Assembly: GCA_030688705.1 (NCBI GenBank) | Contig: JAUYJH010000156.1 | Span: 1 to 15,887 of the forward strand | DNA from: Deltaproteobacteria bacterium | GTDB lineage: Bacteria; UBA10199; SPLOWO2-01-44-7 | Direction: 5' to 3' | Length of the DNA stretch: 15,887 nt | In this document: positions 1-6,174 of the stretch, piece after piece | Position numbering within the stretch: position 1 is the stretch's first letter | Layout: each line of letters opens with the position of its first letter | The notes under the pieces: generated by a model | What the model was told of the DNA's origin: nothing | Seen by the model: only the letters and a program-made list of their open reading frames with translations | Database searches by the model: none | Position numbers and translations under genes: made by a program

Positions 1-1396
1 CTTTGAACCCTTCCGGCACAAATGAGGCCCCCGCAATCGTGTTGAACAAAAGATACCATTGCAAAGCCAGCGTCAAAAGAAGAATGGAACCGATCCCCAT
101 GCCGATCCCAAACCAGTGAAGCCCAAGCAAAATAAGCGGGAAAAGCATCGGCATCGGAAAGGCCGCGGCAATTTGCACCAGCGGCTGGGCAATCCGGGTG
201 ACCCTCGGAAAATAACCGATCAGAATGCCCACGGGGATCGTCCAAAGAGAGGCCAAAAAGAGGCTTAAAAAAACGCGCAGTGCGGTGAGCCCCGCGCTTT
301 CAAAAATGGTCCCCCAGCGCGCGGCCGGCATGGAGACCAGAAGGGCAATCAACAGAACGAATCCGAAGAGACTGAAAATAATAAATGCGGCGAGGCTTAT
401 AAAACTGATTACCCTCACCCCAACCCTCTCCCCCAAGGGGAGATGGGGAACAGACCGATTACCCCCCGTAAAATCATGTGCAATCCGGCGGTTGATGCAG
501 GATAAAAACTTCTCCATCAATTTGTCGAAAATGGCGGAACGTTTCAAAACACGATAGAGAAATATCCCCCGGCTTCGGTGGGGCTGATCGGCCCCTTCCC
601 ATTTAAAACGGGCGGCCCAAGACATGAGAGGTCTCCACAAAAAAATCTCCAGCAACATGATGAGGGCCAGCATGGTCAAAGCCCCCGCGACGATGGCTTG
701 CGTATCCCCCCTGTTGATGGCGACGCTCATATAGGAGCCCAACCCCGGAAGGCGAAAATCTTTTCCCCTTAAAACAAAAGATTCGCAGATCATCAGAAAA
801 AACCAGCCGCCGGCAACCGACATCATCGCGTTCCAGACCAGAGCAAGCATTCCATAGGGAAGTTCCACCCAGAAAAATTTTCTTAAAAATTTCAGGTGAT
901 AAATTCGCGTCACCTCCCGCAAAACCGGCGGGGTCTGCTTGACCGACTGATAAATGCTGAAGGTCATGTTCCAGACCTGCGAGGTGAAAATCATCAAGAT
1001 GGCGACGATTTCAAGCCCGACGCGGCTCTCCGGAAAAAGGGCCATCATCACAATGGCCAAGCCCGGTAAAAAACCCAACACGGGAATGCTTTGCAAAATA
1101 TCCAGAATGGGGATCATCCATTTTTCCGCCTTGGCACTGGACGCGGCAATGGTGCCGTAGATCATGCTGAAAATCAGGGAGAGAAAAAGGGCGATCATCG
1201 CCCGCGCAAAAGAAAATGAGGCGTACAGGGGCAGGTGCGCCATATCCAGATCGATCTGCATCAGAGGGACTTCGGCTTTTCCCCAGGTGCGCCCCACATA
1301 AAAAAGAAGATAAATCACGGCCGCCAAAAAACCGATGGTAAACAGATCGGCCAAAGAAATTTTTTTGAGTTGCGGGAAGAGCGTTTTAAGATACAT
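1..1396 (-). CDS. ABC transporter permease with two permease domains, 3' end off the window
   Basis: Reading the minus strand from the ATG at 1396 gives 465 uninterrupted codons to the window edge. The product is very hydrophobic: a helix at about residues 20-35, then a first binding-protein-dependent permease domain with a segment resembling the EAA loop (REVTRIYHLKFLRKFFWVEL) near residues 160-180. A polar linker at about 290-330 leads to a second set of membrane helices (for example IFSLFGFVLLIALLVSMPAA) starting a second permease domain. This duplicated layout fits the COG4986-type anion/NitT/TauT-like permeases; the substrate cannot be told, and the partner ATPase and binding protein would lie beyond the left edge. 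The start at 1396 has no Shine-Dalgarno sequence and is 12 bp from the divergent serB start. The inter-domain linker contains a GC-rich palindromic repeat read in frame. The domain type is fairly certain, the substrate unknown. Confidence 0.8.
   Translation of the reverse strand, partial: MYLKTLFPQLKKISLADLFTIGFLAAVIYLLFYVGRTWGKAEVPLMQIDLDMAHLPLYASFSFARAMIALFLSLIFSMIYGTIAASSAKAEKWMIPILDILQSIPVLGFLPGLAIVMMALFPESRVGLEIVAILMIFTSQVWNMTFSIYQSVKQTPPVLREVTRIYHLKFLRKFFWVELPYGMLALVWNAMMSVAGGWFFLMICESFVLRGKDFRLPGLGSYMSVAINRGDTQAIVAGALTMLALIMLLEIFLWRPLMSWAARFKWEGADQPHRSRGIFLYRVLKRSAIFDKLMEKFLSCINRRIAHDFTGGNRSVPHLPLGERVGVRVISFISLAAFIIFSLFGFVLLIALLVSMPAARWGTIFESAGLTALRVFLSLFLASLWTIPVGILIGYFPRVTRIAQPLVQIAAAFPMPMLFPLILLGLHWFGIGMGIGSILLLTLALQWYLLFNTIAGASFVPEGFK
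407..464. repeat. GC-rich palindromic repeat inside the permease gene, with 8-bp direct repeats at its ends
   Basis: A segment containing CCCTCTCCCC and AGGGGAGATGGGG (about 411-447) can fold into a hairpin and looks like a dispersed intergenic repeat common in proteobacterial genomes (recollection, not searched). It is bracketed by GATTACCC at 407-414 and 457-464. The two copies are 50 bp apart, so a clean insertion with target duplication would have shifted the frame; the present gene is nevertheless open through it. It encodes part of the linker between the two permease halves, about residues 311-330. Confidence 0.5.
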
Positions 1397-1408
1397 ATCG
1401 CAGCGCCA

Positions 1409-2626
1409 ATGTATCACGATTTGAAAAATCAGGAAATCATTCTGATCAGCGTGCGGGGGAAAGATCTTCCCGGCATTACTTCGCGCCTGACCGCGACCAT
1501 TGCAAAAGACAAAAAGGCAAAAATACTCGACATCGAACAGACGGTGGTCCATAAAAAATTGATCTTGTCCATTCTGCTGGCCTTTCCCGAAAAAAATTCG
1601 GACAAATCGCCCCTTTTGAAAGAGCTTCTTTTTGCGGCCAATGCCTTGGGCGTGGAACTTGGCTTTGAAGTGTTTGACCCCAAACTTTTGGGGGAAGAAA
1701 GCTCTCATCACCAGTATGTCATCACCTGTTTGGGGGAAGAAGTCGGGGCCTATCCGTTGAGCCAGATTGCGCAGGCCTTGGCCAAACGCGGCGTCAACAT
1801 CGACAAAATTTCCAAGCTGGGCCTCAAAAATATCAGCGCCGTGGAACTGATCGCCCATGCGCGGAAACCGGTCGACCCCAAGGTGCTCACCCGCGAACTC
1901 CTCTCTTTAAGCCACAAAGTCGGGGTCGATATCGCCATCCAAAAACATGATTTATTGAGAAGAGCCAAACGGCTGGTGCTGATGGATATGGACTCCACCT
2001 TGATTCAATCCGAGGTGATCGATGAATTGGCAAAACAGGCCGGTGTTGCCAAAAAAGTGGCGGCCATTACGCATCAGGCGATGAACGGCAAATTCCCTTT
2101 CACGCAGAGTTTGAAAAAGAGGGTGGCCCTTCTTAAAGGCTTGACCCTTTCTGATCTGGAAAAAACCTATAAAACTTTGAAGCTGACGAACGGGGCGGCA
2201 AAACTTCTGAAAGTTTTAAAACATTTGGGCTACAAAACCGGCTTGGTGAGCGGCGGCTTCACTTATTTTACCGAACAGCTCAAAAGAGATTTGGGTTTTG
2301 ATTATGCCTTTGCCAATGTGCTCGAAATCAGAAATGGAAGATTAACCGGAAAATTAATCGGGCCGATTATCGATGCCAAACGCAAGGCCCTTATTTTGGA
2401 AACCATCGCGCAGGGGGAAAAAATTTCGCTCGATCAGACGATCGCGATTGGCGACGGGGCCAATGATTTGCTGATGCTGACCAAGGCGGGGCTGGGGATT
2501 GCTTTTCAGGCAAAGCCGTACGTGCGCGAGCGGGCCCACTATTCGATTTCAAAGCACAGCGCCCTTGATTCGATTCTTTATCTTTTGGGAATTTCGGAGA
2601 GGGAGATTGAAAGTTTGGCGAGATAG
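1409..2626 (+). CDS. serB: Phosphoserine phosphatase SerB with N-terminal ACT domains
   Basis: Hydrolyses O-phosphoserine to serine, the last step of serine synthesis, in the cytoplasm. The 405-residue protein begins with an ACT-like domain (IILISVRGKDLPGIT, residues about 9-80), a second ACT-like region (about 98-175), then a HAD phosphatase domain. The catalytic DxDST motif (MDMDST) is at D193/D195, the SGGFTYF motif is around residue 285, and GDGANDLLML, which holds the Mg-binding aspartate D349, is near the C-terminus. An ACT-HAD arrangement is usual for the longer SerB proteins, where ACT domains bind amino acids. The frame is open back to 1235, but that part overlaps the permease gene and has no family resemblance. 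The ATG at 1409 directly precedes the ACT domain and is chosen, although no ribosome site is visible. It converges on tatA. Confidence 0.93.
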   Translation: MYHDLKNQEIILISVRGKDLPGITSRLTATIAKDKKAKILDIEQTVVHKKLILSILLAFPEKNSDKSPLLKELLFAANALGVELGFEVFDPKLLGEESSHHQYVITCLGEEVGAYPLSQIAQALAKRGVNIDKISKLGLKNISAVELIAHARKPVDPKVLTRELLSLSHKVGVDIAIQKHDLLRRAKRLVLMDMDSTLIQSEVIDELAKQAGVAKKVAAITHQAMNGKFPFTQSLKKRVALLKGLTLSDLEKTYKTLKLTNGAAKLLKVLKHLGYKTGLVSGGFTYFTEQLKRDLGFDYAFANVLEIRNGRLTGKLIGPIIDAKRKALILETIAQGEKISLDQTIAIGDGANDLLMLTKAGLGIAFQAKPYVRERAHYSISKHSALDSILYLLGISEREIESLAR

Positions 2627-2629
2627 GGT

Positions 2630-2713
2630 GTCATTGCGAGGAGCTCAAGCGACGAAGCAATCTCCCGGCATAACAGAGAGATTGCCACGGCCCCTTCGTG
2701 GCCTCGCAATGAC
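2630..2713. repeat. Dispersed palindromic repeat (GTCATTGCGAG family), copy 1
   Basis: The ends are perfect 11-bp inverted repeats (GTCATTGCGAG at 2630-2640, CTCGCAATGAC at 2703-2713), with an inner pair around GAAGCAATCTC and GAGATTGCCAC. It fills the gap between the converging serB (stop at 2626) and tatA (stop at 2716) almost exactly. The folded transcript could end or protect both mRNAs (inference). A second copy of the family is at 6100-6174. Confidence 0.85.
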
Positions 2714-2715
2714 GA

Positions 2716-2904
2716 TTAGGTGGGTTTCTTCTCGTCTTTGTCCTTTTCCTCTTTGTCTTTGTCATCCATTACATCTTGCGTCCCTTTTTTGAATTCTTTC
2801 ATGCTTTTGCCCAAAGACCGGGCCAATTCGGGAAGGCGTTTGGCGCCAAAAAGCAGTAAAATAATCCCCAAAATCACCAAAATTTCCGTCCAACCGATAC
2901 GCAT
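2716..2904 (-). CDS. tatA: Sec-independent (twin-arginine) translocase subunit TatA/TatE
   Basis: A 62-residue protein forming the Tat pore, which exports folded proteins across the inner membrane. One N-terminal membrane helix (WTEILVILGIILLLFGAKRL, about residues 5-24) contains the FGAKRLPELARSLGKSM hinge and amphipathic helix that define the family. A highly charged Lys/Asp/Glu tail follows (from about residue 38). The start ATG at 2904 has a strong AAGGAG ribosome site upstream and a good promoter (2926-2954). No tatB or tatC is adjacent. The length is at the short end for TatA but normal. A TatB assignment is unlikely because the tail is short and the hinge is TatA-like. Confidence 0.93.
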   Translation of the reverse strand: MRIGWTEILVILGIILLLFGAKRLPELARSLGKSMKEFKKGTQDVMDDKDKEEKDKDEKKPT

Positions 2905-2925
2905 AAAAACTCCTTAGTTGTGGGC

Positions 2926-2954
2926 TATATAGACCTGAATGGAGGGGGTGTCAA
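2926..2954 (-). promoter_or_regulatory. Sigma-70-type promoter of tatA
   Basis: Reading the minus strand, TTGACA (2954-2949), a 17-bp spacer and TATATA (2931-2926) make a near-consensus promoter. Transcription would start near 2919, about 15 nt before the ATG, leaving room for the AAGGAG site. The -35 box contains the TGA stop codon of the upstream 149-aa gene, so that gene and tatA are packed end to end while tatA keeps its own promoter. Confidence 0.75.
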
Positions 2955-3400
2955 ATCTTTTGGTGGCTGTGTGTGAGCTTGGCCAAACCGTCATATCCAT
3001 AATCAAACGGCCTTAATATGGGGATGTCGATCGCCAATATCTTCTGGGTAATCGGATCGTCCGGGACCTCTTCTTTAATCTGCTCGGCCCACTCAAAACA
3101 GGCAAGAATCTCTTTTACACAATACTGACGGTGTTCCCGATCTTTGGAATCGTTACCGGCATATATTTCACCAACAGCGCTCATTAATTGATCAGCCAAA
3201 GCCCCGCGAAACCGTTTTTCCTCCGCCAAAGAGAGTTGCAGATAATAATCGGTGATGACCCTTTGCATGATGATGCGCAGATCGTGGATAACCAGGCTTA
3301 AAGCCGAAATGGGTTCGTTATTGAGTTTGTCTTGAAAATACCTTTTTACCAGACCGACGATCTGGGCAATGTCTTGTTGAATGGGATATCGTGGTTTCAT
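2951..3400 (-). CDS. Hypothetical protein, 149 aa, predicted mostly helical and cytoplasmic
   Basis: I do not recognise this family. The 149-residue product has no signal peptide or membrane segment. It is rich in helix formers, with a central charged stretch (LAEEKRFRGALADQLMSAVG) and a C-terminal part with prolines (ILAIDIPILRPFDYGYDGL). The codon use resembles the neighbours and no competing frame covers the interval, so it is probably a real gene. The ATG at 3400 has no clear Shine-Dalgarno sequence. It lies just upstream of tatA on the same strand and its stop codon is inside the tatA -35 box. No function is proposed. Confidence 0.7.
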   Translation of the reverse strand: MKPRYPIQQDIAQIVGLVKRYFQDKLNNEPISALSLVIHDLRIIMQRVITDYYLQLSLAEEKRFRGALADQLMSAVGEIYAGNDSKDREHRQYCVKEILACFEWAEQIKEEVPDDPITQKILAIDIPILRPFDYGYDGLAKLTHSHQKI

Positions 3401-3541
3401 CTATTTAAGTACCCGCCCAGTCTAGCAAAAGATTTCTTTTTCCCAAAACAAAAAAAGGCGTCATTTTACTGACACTTGCCGTGCGCGGCAAAAACATTTG
3501 AAATGCGAAGGGATAAAAGAGGGTTGAAAAATACTCTCTTT

Positions 3542-3590
3542 CAAAAAAAATTGGGGCCCCTCCGGCGCCGGAGGGAGATCCCAAATTTTT
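3542..3590 (-). terminator. Rho-independent terminator after the comEA-like gene
   Basis: The 18-bp perfect palindrome CCCTCCGGCGCCGGAGGG (3558-3575), extended by TTGGG/CCCAA outer arms, is followed on the minus strand by a run of eight Ts (3543-3550). It lies just beyond the stop codon of the helix-hairpin-helix gene at 3603, so it would end that minus-strand operon. A shorter T tract on the other side could allow weak termination from the left. Confidence 0.75.
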
Positions 3591-3602
3591 GGCCCGCTGT
3601 TT

Positions 3603-3971
3603 TTATTGAGGAAGCGCCGCCTGCACCGGTTTTACCGTGGCGGTTGCCTTTTCCCATTTTGCCGTGGTCGGCCCTGAAACACTCACAAAGGGCTTTAATT
3701 TAGCGAGCCCTTTTTCACCGATCCCCTTGATGACGACCAGCTCCTCAACGCTTTTGAACGGATGCGTTTGGGCATATTCACGGATTGTTTTGGCCCTCGC
3801 CTCTCCAATGCCGGGGAGCATCGTCAACTGCGCGACACCGGCTTCGTTAATGTTGACCACGCCGCTCAATGTCCCTTTGGCCTTTCCTTTTGCGGCCTCT
3901 ACTTCCATCCCCATCGCGGCCAAAACAACCGCCATGGCGAGCACTGCCATTCTTTTCGACTTCAGCTTCAT
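3603..3971 (-). CDS. ComEA-like exported helix-hairpin-helix DNA-binding protein
   Basis: A 122-residue protein with a signal peptide (KSKRMAVLAMAVVLAAMG with a cut after about residue 27) and one helix-hairpin-helix domain at about residues 38-98. The two hairpins are visible as LPGIGEARAKTI and IKGIGEKGLAKL, preceded by the typical VNINEAGVAQL helix. Proteins of the ComEA/Tuf-like family bind double-stranded DNA in the periplasm during natural uptake. The tail (about 99-122) is low in complexity, rich in Ala, Thr and Lys. The start has a strong AAGGAGG site and overlaps the stop of the 71-aa gene by 4 bp (ATGA), so the two are translationally coupled. A terminator follows. No other competence gene is nearby, so a role in transformation is only suggested. 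Confidence 0.85.
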   Translation of the reverse strand: MKLKSKRMAVLAMAVVLAAMGMEVEAAKGKAKGTLSGVVNINEAGVAQLTMLPGIGEARAKTIREYAQTHPFKSVEELVVIKGIGEKGLAKLKPFVSVSGPTTAKWEKATATVKPVQAALPQ

Positions 3972-4183
3972 AGTGATTCCTCCTTGTTGTTATAGTTGTT
4001 TTTCTTTGCGAACTTCCTGTCTCTTAACTGCAGCTTTCCATCTTTGGGAAAGGCCTCTAAAAAAACATTGATCGATTGATCTCTGTTTTGAAAGGCGACT
4101 CCCACCTTGTTCCACTGGGCCTTGCTCCCGTCACGTTCCGTGATCTGGAAAGCATCCCAAACCGTGCGTGATTCTTCCTGCAT
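3968..4183 (-). CDS. Small conserved-looking hypothetical protein, 71 aa
   Basis: A soluble 71-residue protein. The core TVWDAFQITERDG, NKVGVAFQNRDQSINVFLEA, GKLQLRDRK resembles small proteins I recall from deltaproteobacterial genomes that are annotated only as hypothetical; the predicted fold is a few beta strands. It has a strong ribosome site (AAAGGAGGG, 7 nt before the ATG). Its stop overlaps the start of the comEA-like gene by 4 bp, so it is the first gene of a coupled pair. Its function is unknown. The C-terminal tail FAKKNNYNNKEESL is low in complexity and overlies the ribosome site of the next gene. Confidence 0.8.
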   Translation of the reverse strand: MQEESRTVWDAFQITERDGSKAQWNKVGVAFQNRDQSINVFLEAFPKDGKLQLRDRKFAKKNNYNNKEESL

Positions 4184-4247
4184 GGTCCCTCCTTTCTATT
4201 ATTTTGACGATCGTCGTCTGGAGGAAATGCAACCGGCGTGCCAACAA

Positions 4248-4315
4248 AATTTTGATTTAAATTGATTTGGAGAAGGTGAAGCGACCGATTTGGTACGGCA
4301 AGCGACGGAAATGAA
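4248..4315. repeat. 68-bp direct repeat, copy 1
   Basis: Matches 5002-5069 in the same orientation with 7 mismatches over 68 bp and no gaps (about 90 percent). It has an AT-rich end (AATTTTGATTTAAATTGATT) and a mixed end ending in AAATGAA. On the minus strand it starts 7 bp after the protease stop codon and leads into the region before the 71-aa gene. Together the copies flank a two-gene module. Confidence 0.9.
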
Positions 4316-4322
4316 GCAGTGG

Positions 4323-4730
4323 TTAGATAACAGCGAGGGGTGTGGTTACAATCTCCGCTTTGCCATAGTCAACGGTCACGCGGAAGAGGCGAAAGAAGTC
4401 GAGCCCGACAAGGGCATCGATTCCCCAAGCCCCATCAAAACGAGAAGCCAAAACTTCAAAATTTTCTATGGTGTGACCGCATATTTCGATCTTTCGCATC
4501 ACCAATTTGCCATATTTTTGGGTCTGCAAACCCGGCTTGATAAGGATCCTCTTGGCTGGTTCTTTTATTAAACCAGCTAATGCGAGAAATTTGTCTGAAA
4601 CTTCTGTTCTGGGTGCTCCCGTATCCAAAACACCATCAAAACTATGCCGGCCTCCCCGAGAATCTGTAACAAATAATTCAACATGAATATGATGCTCTGT
4701 TATATCAAAATGTGTGATCGTGTGTGGCAT
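4323..4730 (-). CDS. Retropepsin-like (clan AA) aspartic protease domain protein
   Basis: A 135-residue single-domain protein. The active-site loop is FDGVLDTGAPRTEVSD (residues about 31-46), with the DTG catalytic triplet. The second conserved element of retropepsin-like folds is seen as IDALVGLDFFRLFRVTVDYG near residues 103-122. Proteins of this kind work as homodimers, one Asp from each chain. No signal peptide or membrane helix is visible, so it should be cytoplasmic. The ATG at 4730 has an AGGAG site upstream and overlaps the 81-aa gene by 26 bp, implying coupled expression. The target of the protease is unknown. Fold confidence is high, biological role open. Confidence 0.85.
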   Translation of the reverse strand: MPHTITHFDITEHHIHVELFVTDSRGGRHSFDGVLDTGAPRTEVSDKFLALAGLIKEPAKRILIKPGLQTQKYGKLVMRKIEICGHTIENFEVLASRFDGAWGIDALVGLDFFRLFRVTVDYGKAEIVTTPLAVI

Positions 4731-4950
4731 GGCTCCTCAATCCTGCAAAAGTGGATTTTCCAGTGTACCGAAGGGCCATGCCTGTTTTGGGAGCAGGCAA
4801 GGCATAGACCTCGTCTTTTGATTTGGAATGACGCAAGACAACTCCCGCAACAAGATGCCCCGACTTATCGCACTCATAATCAATCACCAAAAGCCATTCA
4901 TCGGGAAAAGCCTTCTTCATCTCTTCCCAAGTCATTTTTGTTTGTTCCAT
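4705..4950 (-). CDS. Small partner protein upstream of the aspartic protease, 81 aa
   Basis: An 81-residue soluble protein beginning TKMTWEEMKKAFPDEWLLVIDYECD, followed by GHLVAGVVLRHSKSKDEVYAL and a loop with PAPKTGMALRYTGKS. I recall similar short proteins next to bacterial retropepsin-like genes but cannot name a family. It has a perfect AAGGAGG ribosome site and its own TATAAT promoter, and its 3' end overlaps the protease gene by 26 bp, so the two form a two-gene transcription unit. It could be a substrate, regulator or inhibitor of the protease; nothing in the sequence decides between these. Confidence 0.8.
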   Translation of the reverse strand: MEQTKMTWEEMKKAFPDEWLLVIDYECDKSGHLVAGVVLRHSKSKDEVYALPAPKTGMALRYTGKSTFAGLRSHATHDHTF

Positions 4951-4970
4951 GACGCCTCCTTTTTCCCGGG

Positions 4971-4998
4971 ATTATACAGTTTGCAAATATGGCGCCAA
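4971..4998 (-). promoter_or_regulatory. Promoter of the two-gene protease module
   Basis: On the minus strand TTGGCG (4998-4993), a 16-bp spacer and a perfect TATAAT (4976-4971) precede the 81-aa gene. The expected start of transcription near 4964 leaves a leader of about 14 nt holding AAGGAGG. The AT-rich end of the 68-bp repeat (5002-5020) sits just upstream of the -35 box, where an UP element would lie. Confidence 0.7.
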
Positions 4999-5001
4999 GG
5001 G

Positions 5002-5069
5002 AATTTTAATTTAAATTGATTTGGAGAGGGTGAAGCGACCGATTTGATGCGGCGAACGACGAAAATGAA
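5002..5069. repeat. 68-bp direct repeat, copy 2
   Basis: Second copy of the repeat at 4248-4315, same orientation. It begins directly after the stop codon of the polyprenyl synthase gene (5070-5072 on the minus strand) and ends 3 bp before the -35 box of the protease module. Both copies follow a gene's 3' end and precede the TTGGC sequence of the next unit. Confidence 0.9.
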
Positions 5070-6044
5070 TCACTCATCCCTTTCAATCACATAATCAGCC
5101 AGGACGAGGAGCGATTCTTTTTCGAGCGAGGGTTTGAAAATATCGAGATGGGTTTTGGCTTTTTCAACGTATTGTTTTGCAAGACGCTGCGTCTCTTTAA
5201 TGCCGTCGTATTTGTGAATGATCTCCACAATTTCTTTGAGGCGGGCGGGATCCATTCTCCCCAAAAGCAGGGTATCTTTAATCACGTGGCTTTCTTCGTT
5301 ATTGGCCCGACGCAACGCAATGATTAATGGAAGGGTCAGTTTGCCTTCACGCAAATCGACCCCCTTGTGTTTGCCGAATTTTTCCTCTTCCGATTCGTAA
5401 TCCAAGACATCATCCGAAAGCTGGAAGGCGACTCCCAAATCGTAACCGTAGCGTTTGAGGGCCTCTTCAAAAACCTCCGAGACTCCCCCCAAAACGGCAC
5501 CGATCTGACAGCAGGCGGCGAGCAGGGCGGCTGTTTTTCCCCCGATCACTTTAAGATAAACCTCTTCATTGACTGAAAAATCACTGTGTTTGGTAATCTC
5601 TAAAATTTCGGCCTCGGTTGTTTTGGTGATCGTGTCGGTCACCACTTTTAAAATCGGAAGAGAGCCTTGCCCCACAACCAGACGGCTCATTTGGCACCAG
5701 AAAAAATCACCGACCAAAACACTGATCGAATTTCCCCATTTTGATTTTGTGGAGGGCTTGCCGCGCCGAAGCCCCGCGTCATCGACCACATCATCGTGCA
5801 AGAGGCTTGCCGTGTGAATCAGCTCCATCGCCGCGGCCATTTTGATGACCGCCTCTCCCTGAAAACCGGCGAGTTTGGCGGACAAAAGGGTTAACAACGG
5901 CCGCAAGCGCTTGCCCCCGTTTTGAATAATATATTGGACCACTTCGTTAATAAGCGGGACGTCGGAATTAAGTTGGGTGGCAAAAAGATTTTCAACCGCT
6001 TTCAGTTCTTTGGCAACGGGTATGGCAAAACGTTCGACAGGCAT
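5070..6044 (-). CDS. ispB: Long-chain all-trans polyprenyl diphosphate synthase
   Basis: Condenses isopentenyl diphosphate onto an allylic primer to make long prenyl tails, usually for quinones. The 324-residue protein has GGKRLRPLL (about 43-51), the first aspartate-rich motif DDVVD at 84-88 inside LIHTASLLHDDVVDDAGLRRG, and the second DDVLD at 211-215. The residue five before the first motif is Ala79; a small residue there is typical of long-chain enzymes rather than farnesyl synthases. The length is normal for the family. The frame is open back to a TTG at 6071, but the ATG at 6044 has a better-placed promoter and matches the usual N-terminus. Product chain length and the symbol are by family resemblance; HepT/SdsA-type is equally possible. 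Confidence 0.88.
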   Translation of the reverse strand: MPVERFAIPVAKELKAVENLFATQLNSDVPLINEVVQYIIQNGGKRLRPLLTLLSAKLAGFQGEAVIKMAAAMELIHTASLLHDDVVDDAGLRRGKPSTKSKWGNSISVLVGDFFWCQMSRLVVGQGSLPILKVVTDTITKTTEAEILEITKHSDFSVNEEVYLKVIGGKTAALLAACCQIGAVLGGVSEVFEEALKRYGYDLGVAFQLSDDVLDYESEEEKFGKHKGVDLREGKLTLPLIIALRRANNEESHVIKDTLLLGRMDPARLKEIVEIIHKYDGIKETQRLAKQYVEKAKTHLDIFKPSLEKESLLVLADYVIERDE

Positions 6045-6050
6045 AAAGGC

Positions 6051-6079
6051 CCTAAAGCATCCGTCTCCCAAGTTGTCAA
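6051..6079 (-). promoter_or_regulatory. Possible promoter for a leaderless polyprenyl synthase mRNA
   Basis: On the minus strand a perfect TTGACA (6079-6074), 17-bp spacer and TTTAGG (6056-6051). The -10 box is weak. Transcription would begin about 7 nt later, at or next to the A of the ATG at 6044, giving an mRNA with essentially no leader. Confidence 0.45.
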
Positions 6080-6099
6080 AAGGGAATTGTGATGCTAAT

Positions 6100-6174
6100 T
6101 GTCATTGCGAGGAGGCAAAGCCGACGAAGCAATCCACATGGAGATTGCTTCGCCCTGGCGGGCTCGCAATGACA
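6100..6174. repeat. Dispersed palindromic repeat (GTCATTGCGAG family), copy 2
   Basis: A 75-bp palindromic element with ends TGTCATTGCGAG (6100-6111) and CTCGCAATGACA (6163-6174), and inner arms GAAGCAATC and GATTGCTTC. It belongs to the same family as 2630-2713. Its right terminus contains the ATG used as the start codon of the esterase gene. Confidence 0.88.

Noticed and set aside
680..720. Apparent frameshift in the permease at a run of six Gs (minus strand)
   Set aside because: Recounting the run restores one continuous frame to the window edge; the gene is open over all 465 codons.
1235..1408. N-terminal extension of serB by 58 codons
   Set aside because: It lies wholly within the permease gene on the other strand apart from the last few bases, has no resemblance to SerB, and the ACT domain starts just after the ATG at 1409.
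6045..6071. TTG start of the polyprenyl synthase at 6071
   Set aside because: The nine extra residues are not typical of the family and would place the start within the spacer of the likely promoter.
5977..6168. Extension of the esterase gene upstream of 6169
   Set aside because: It reads through the dispersed repeat and antisense to the polyprenyl synthase start; the peptide is not protein-like and the hydrolase fold is complete without it.
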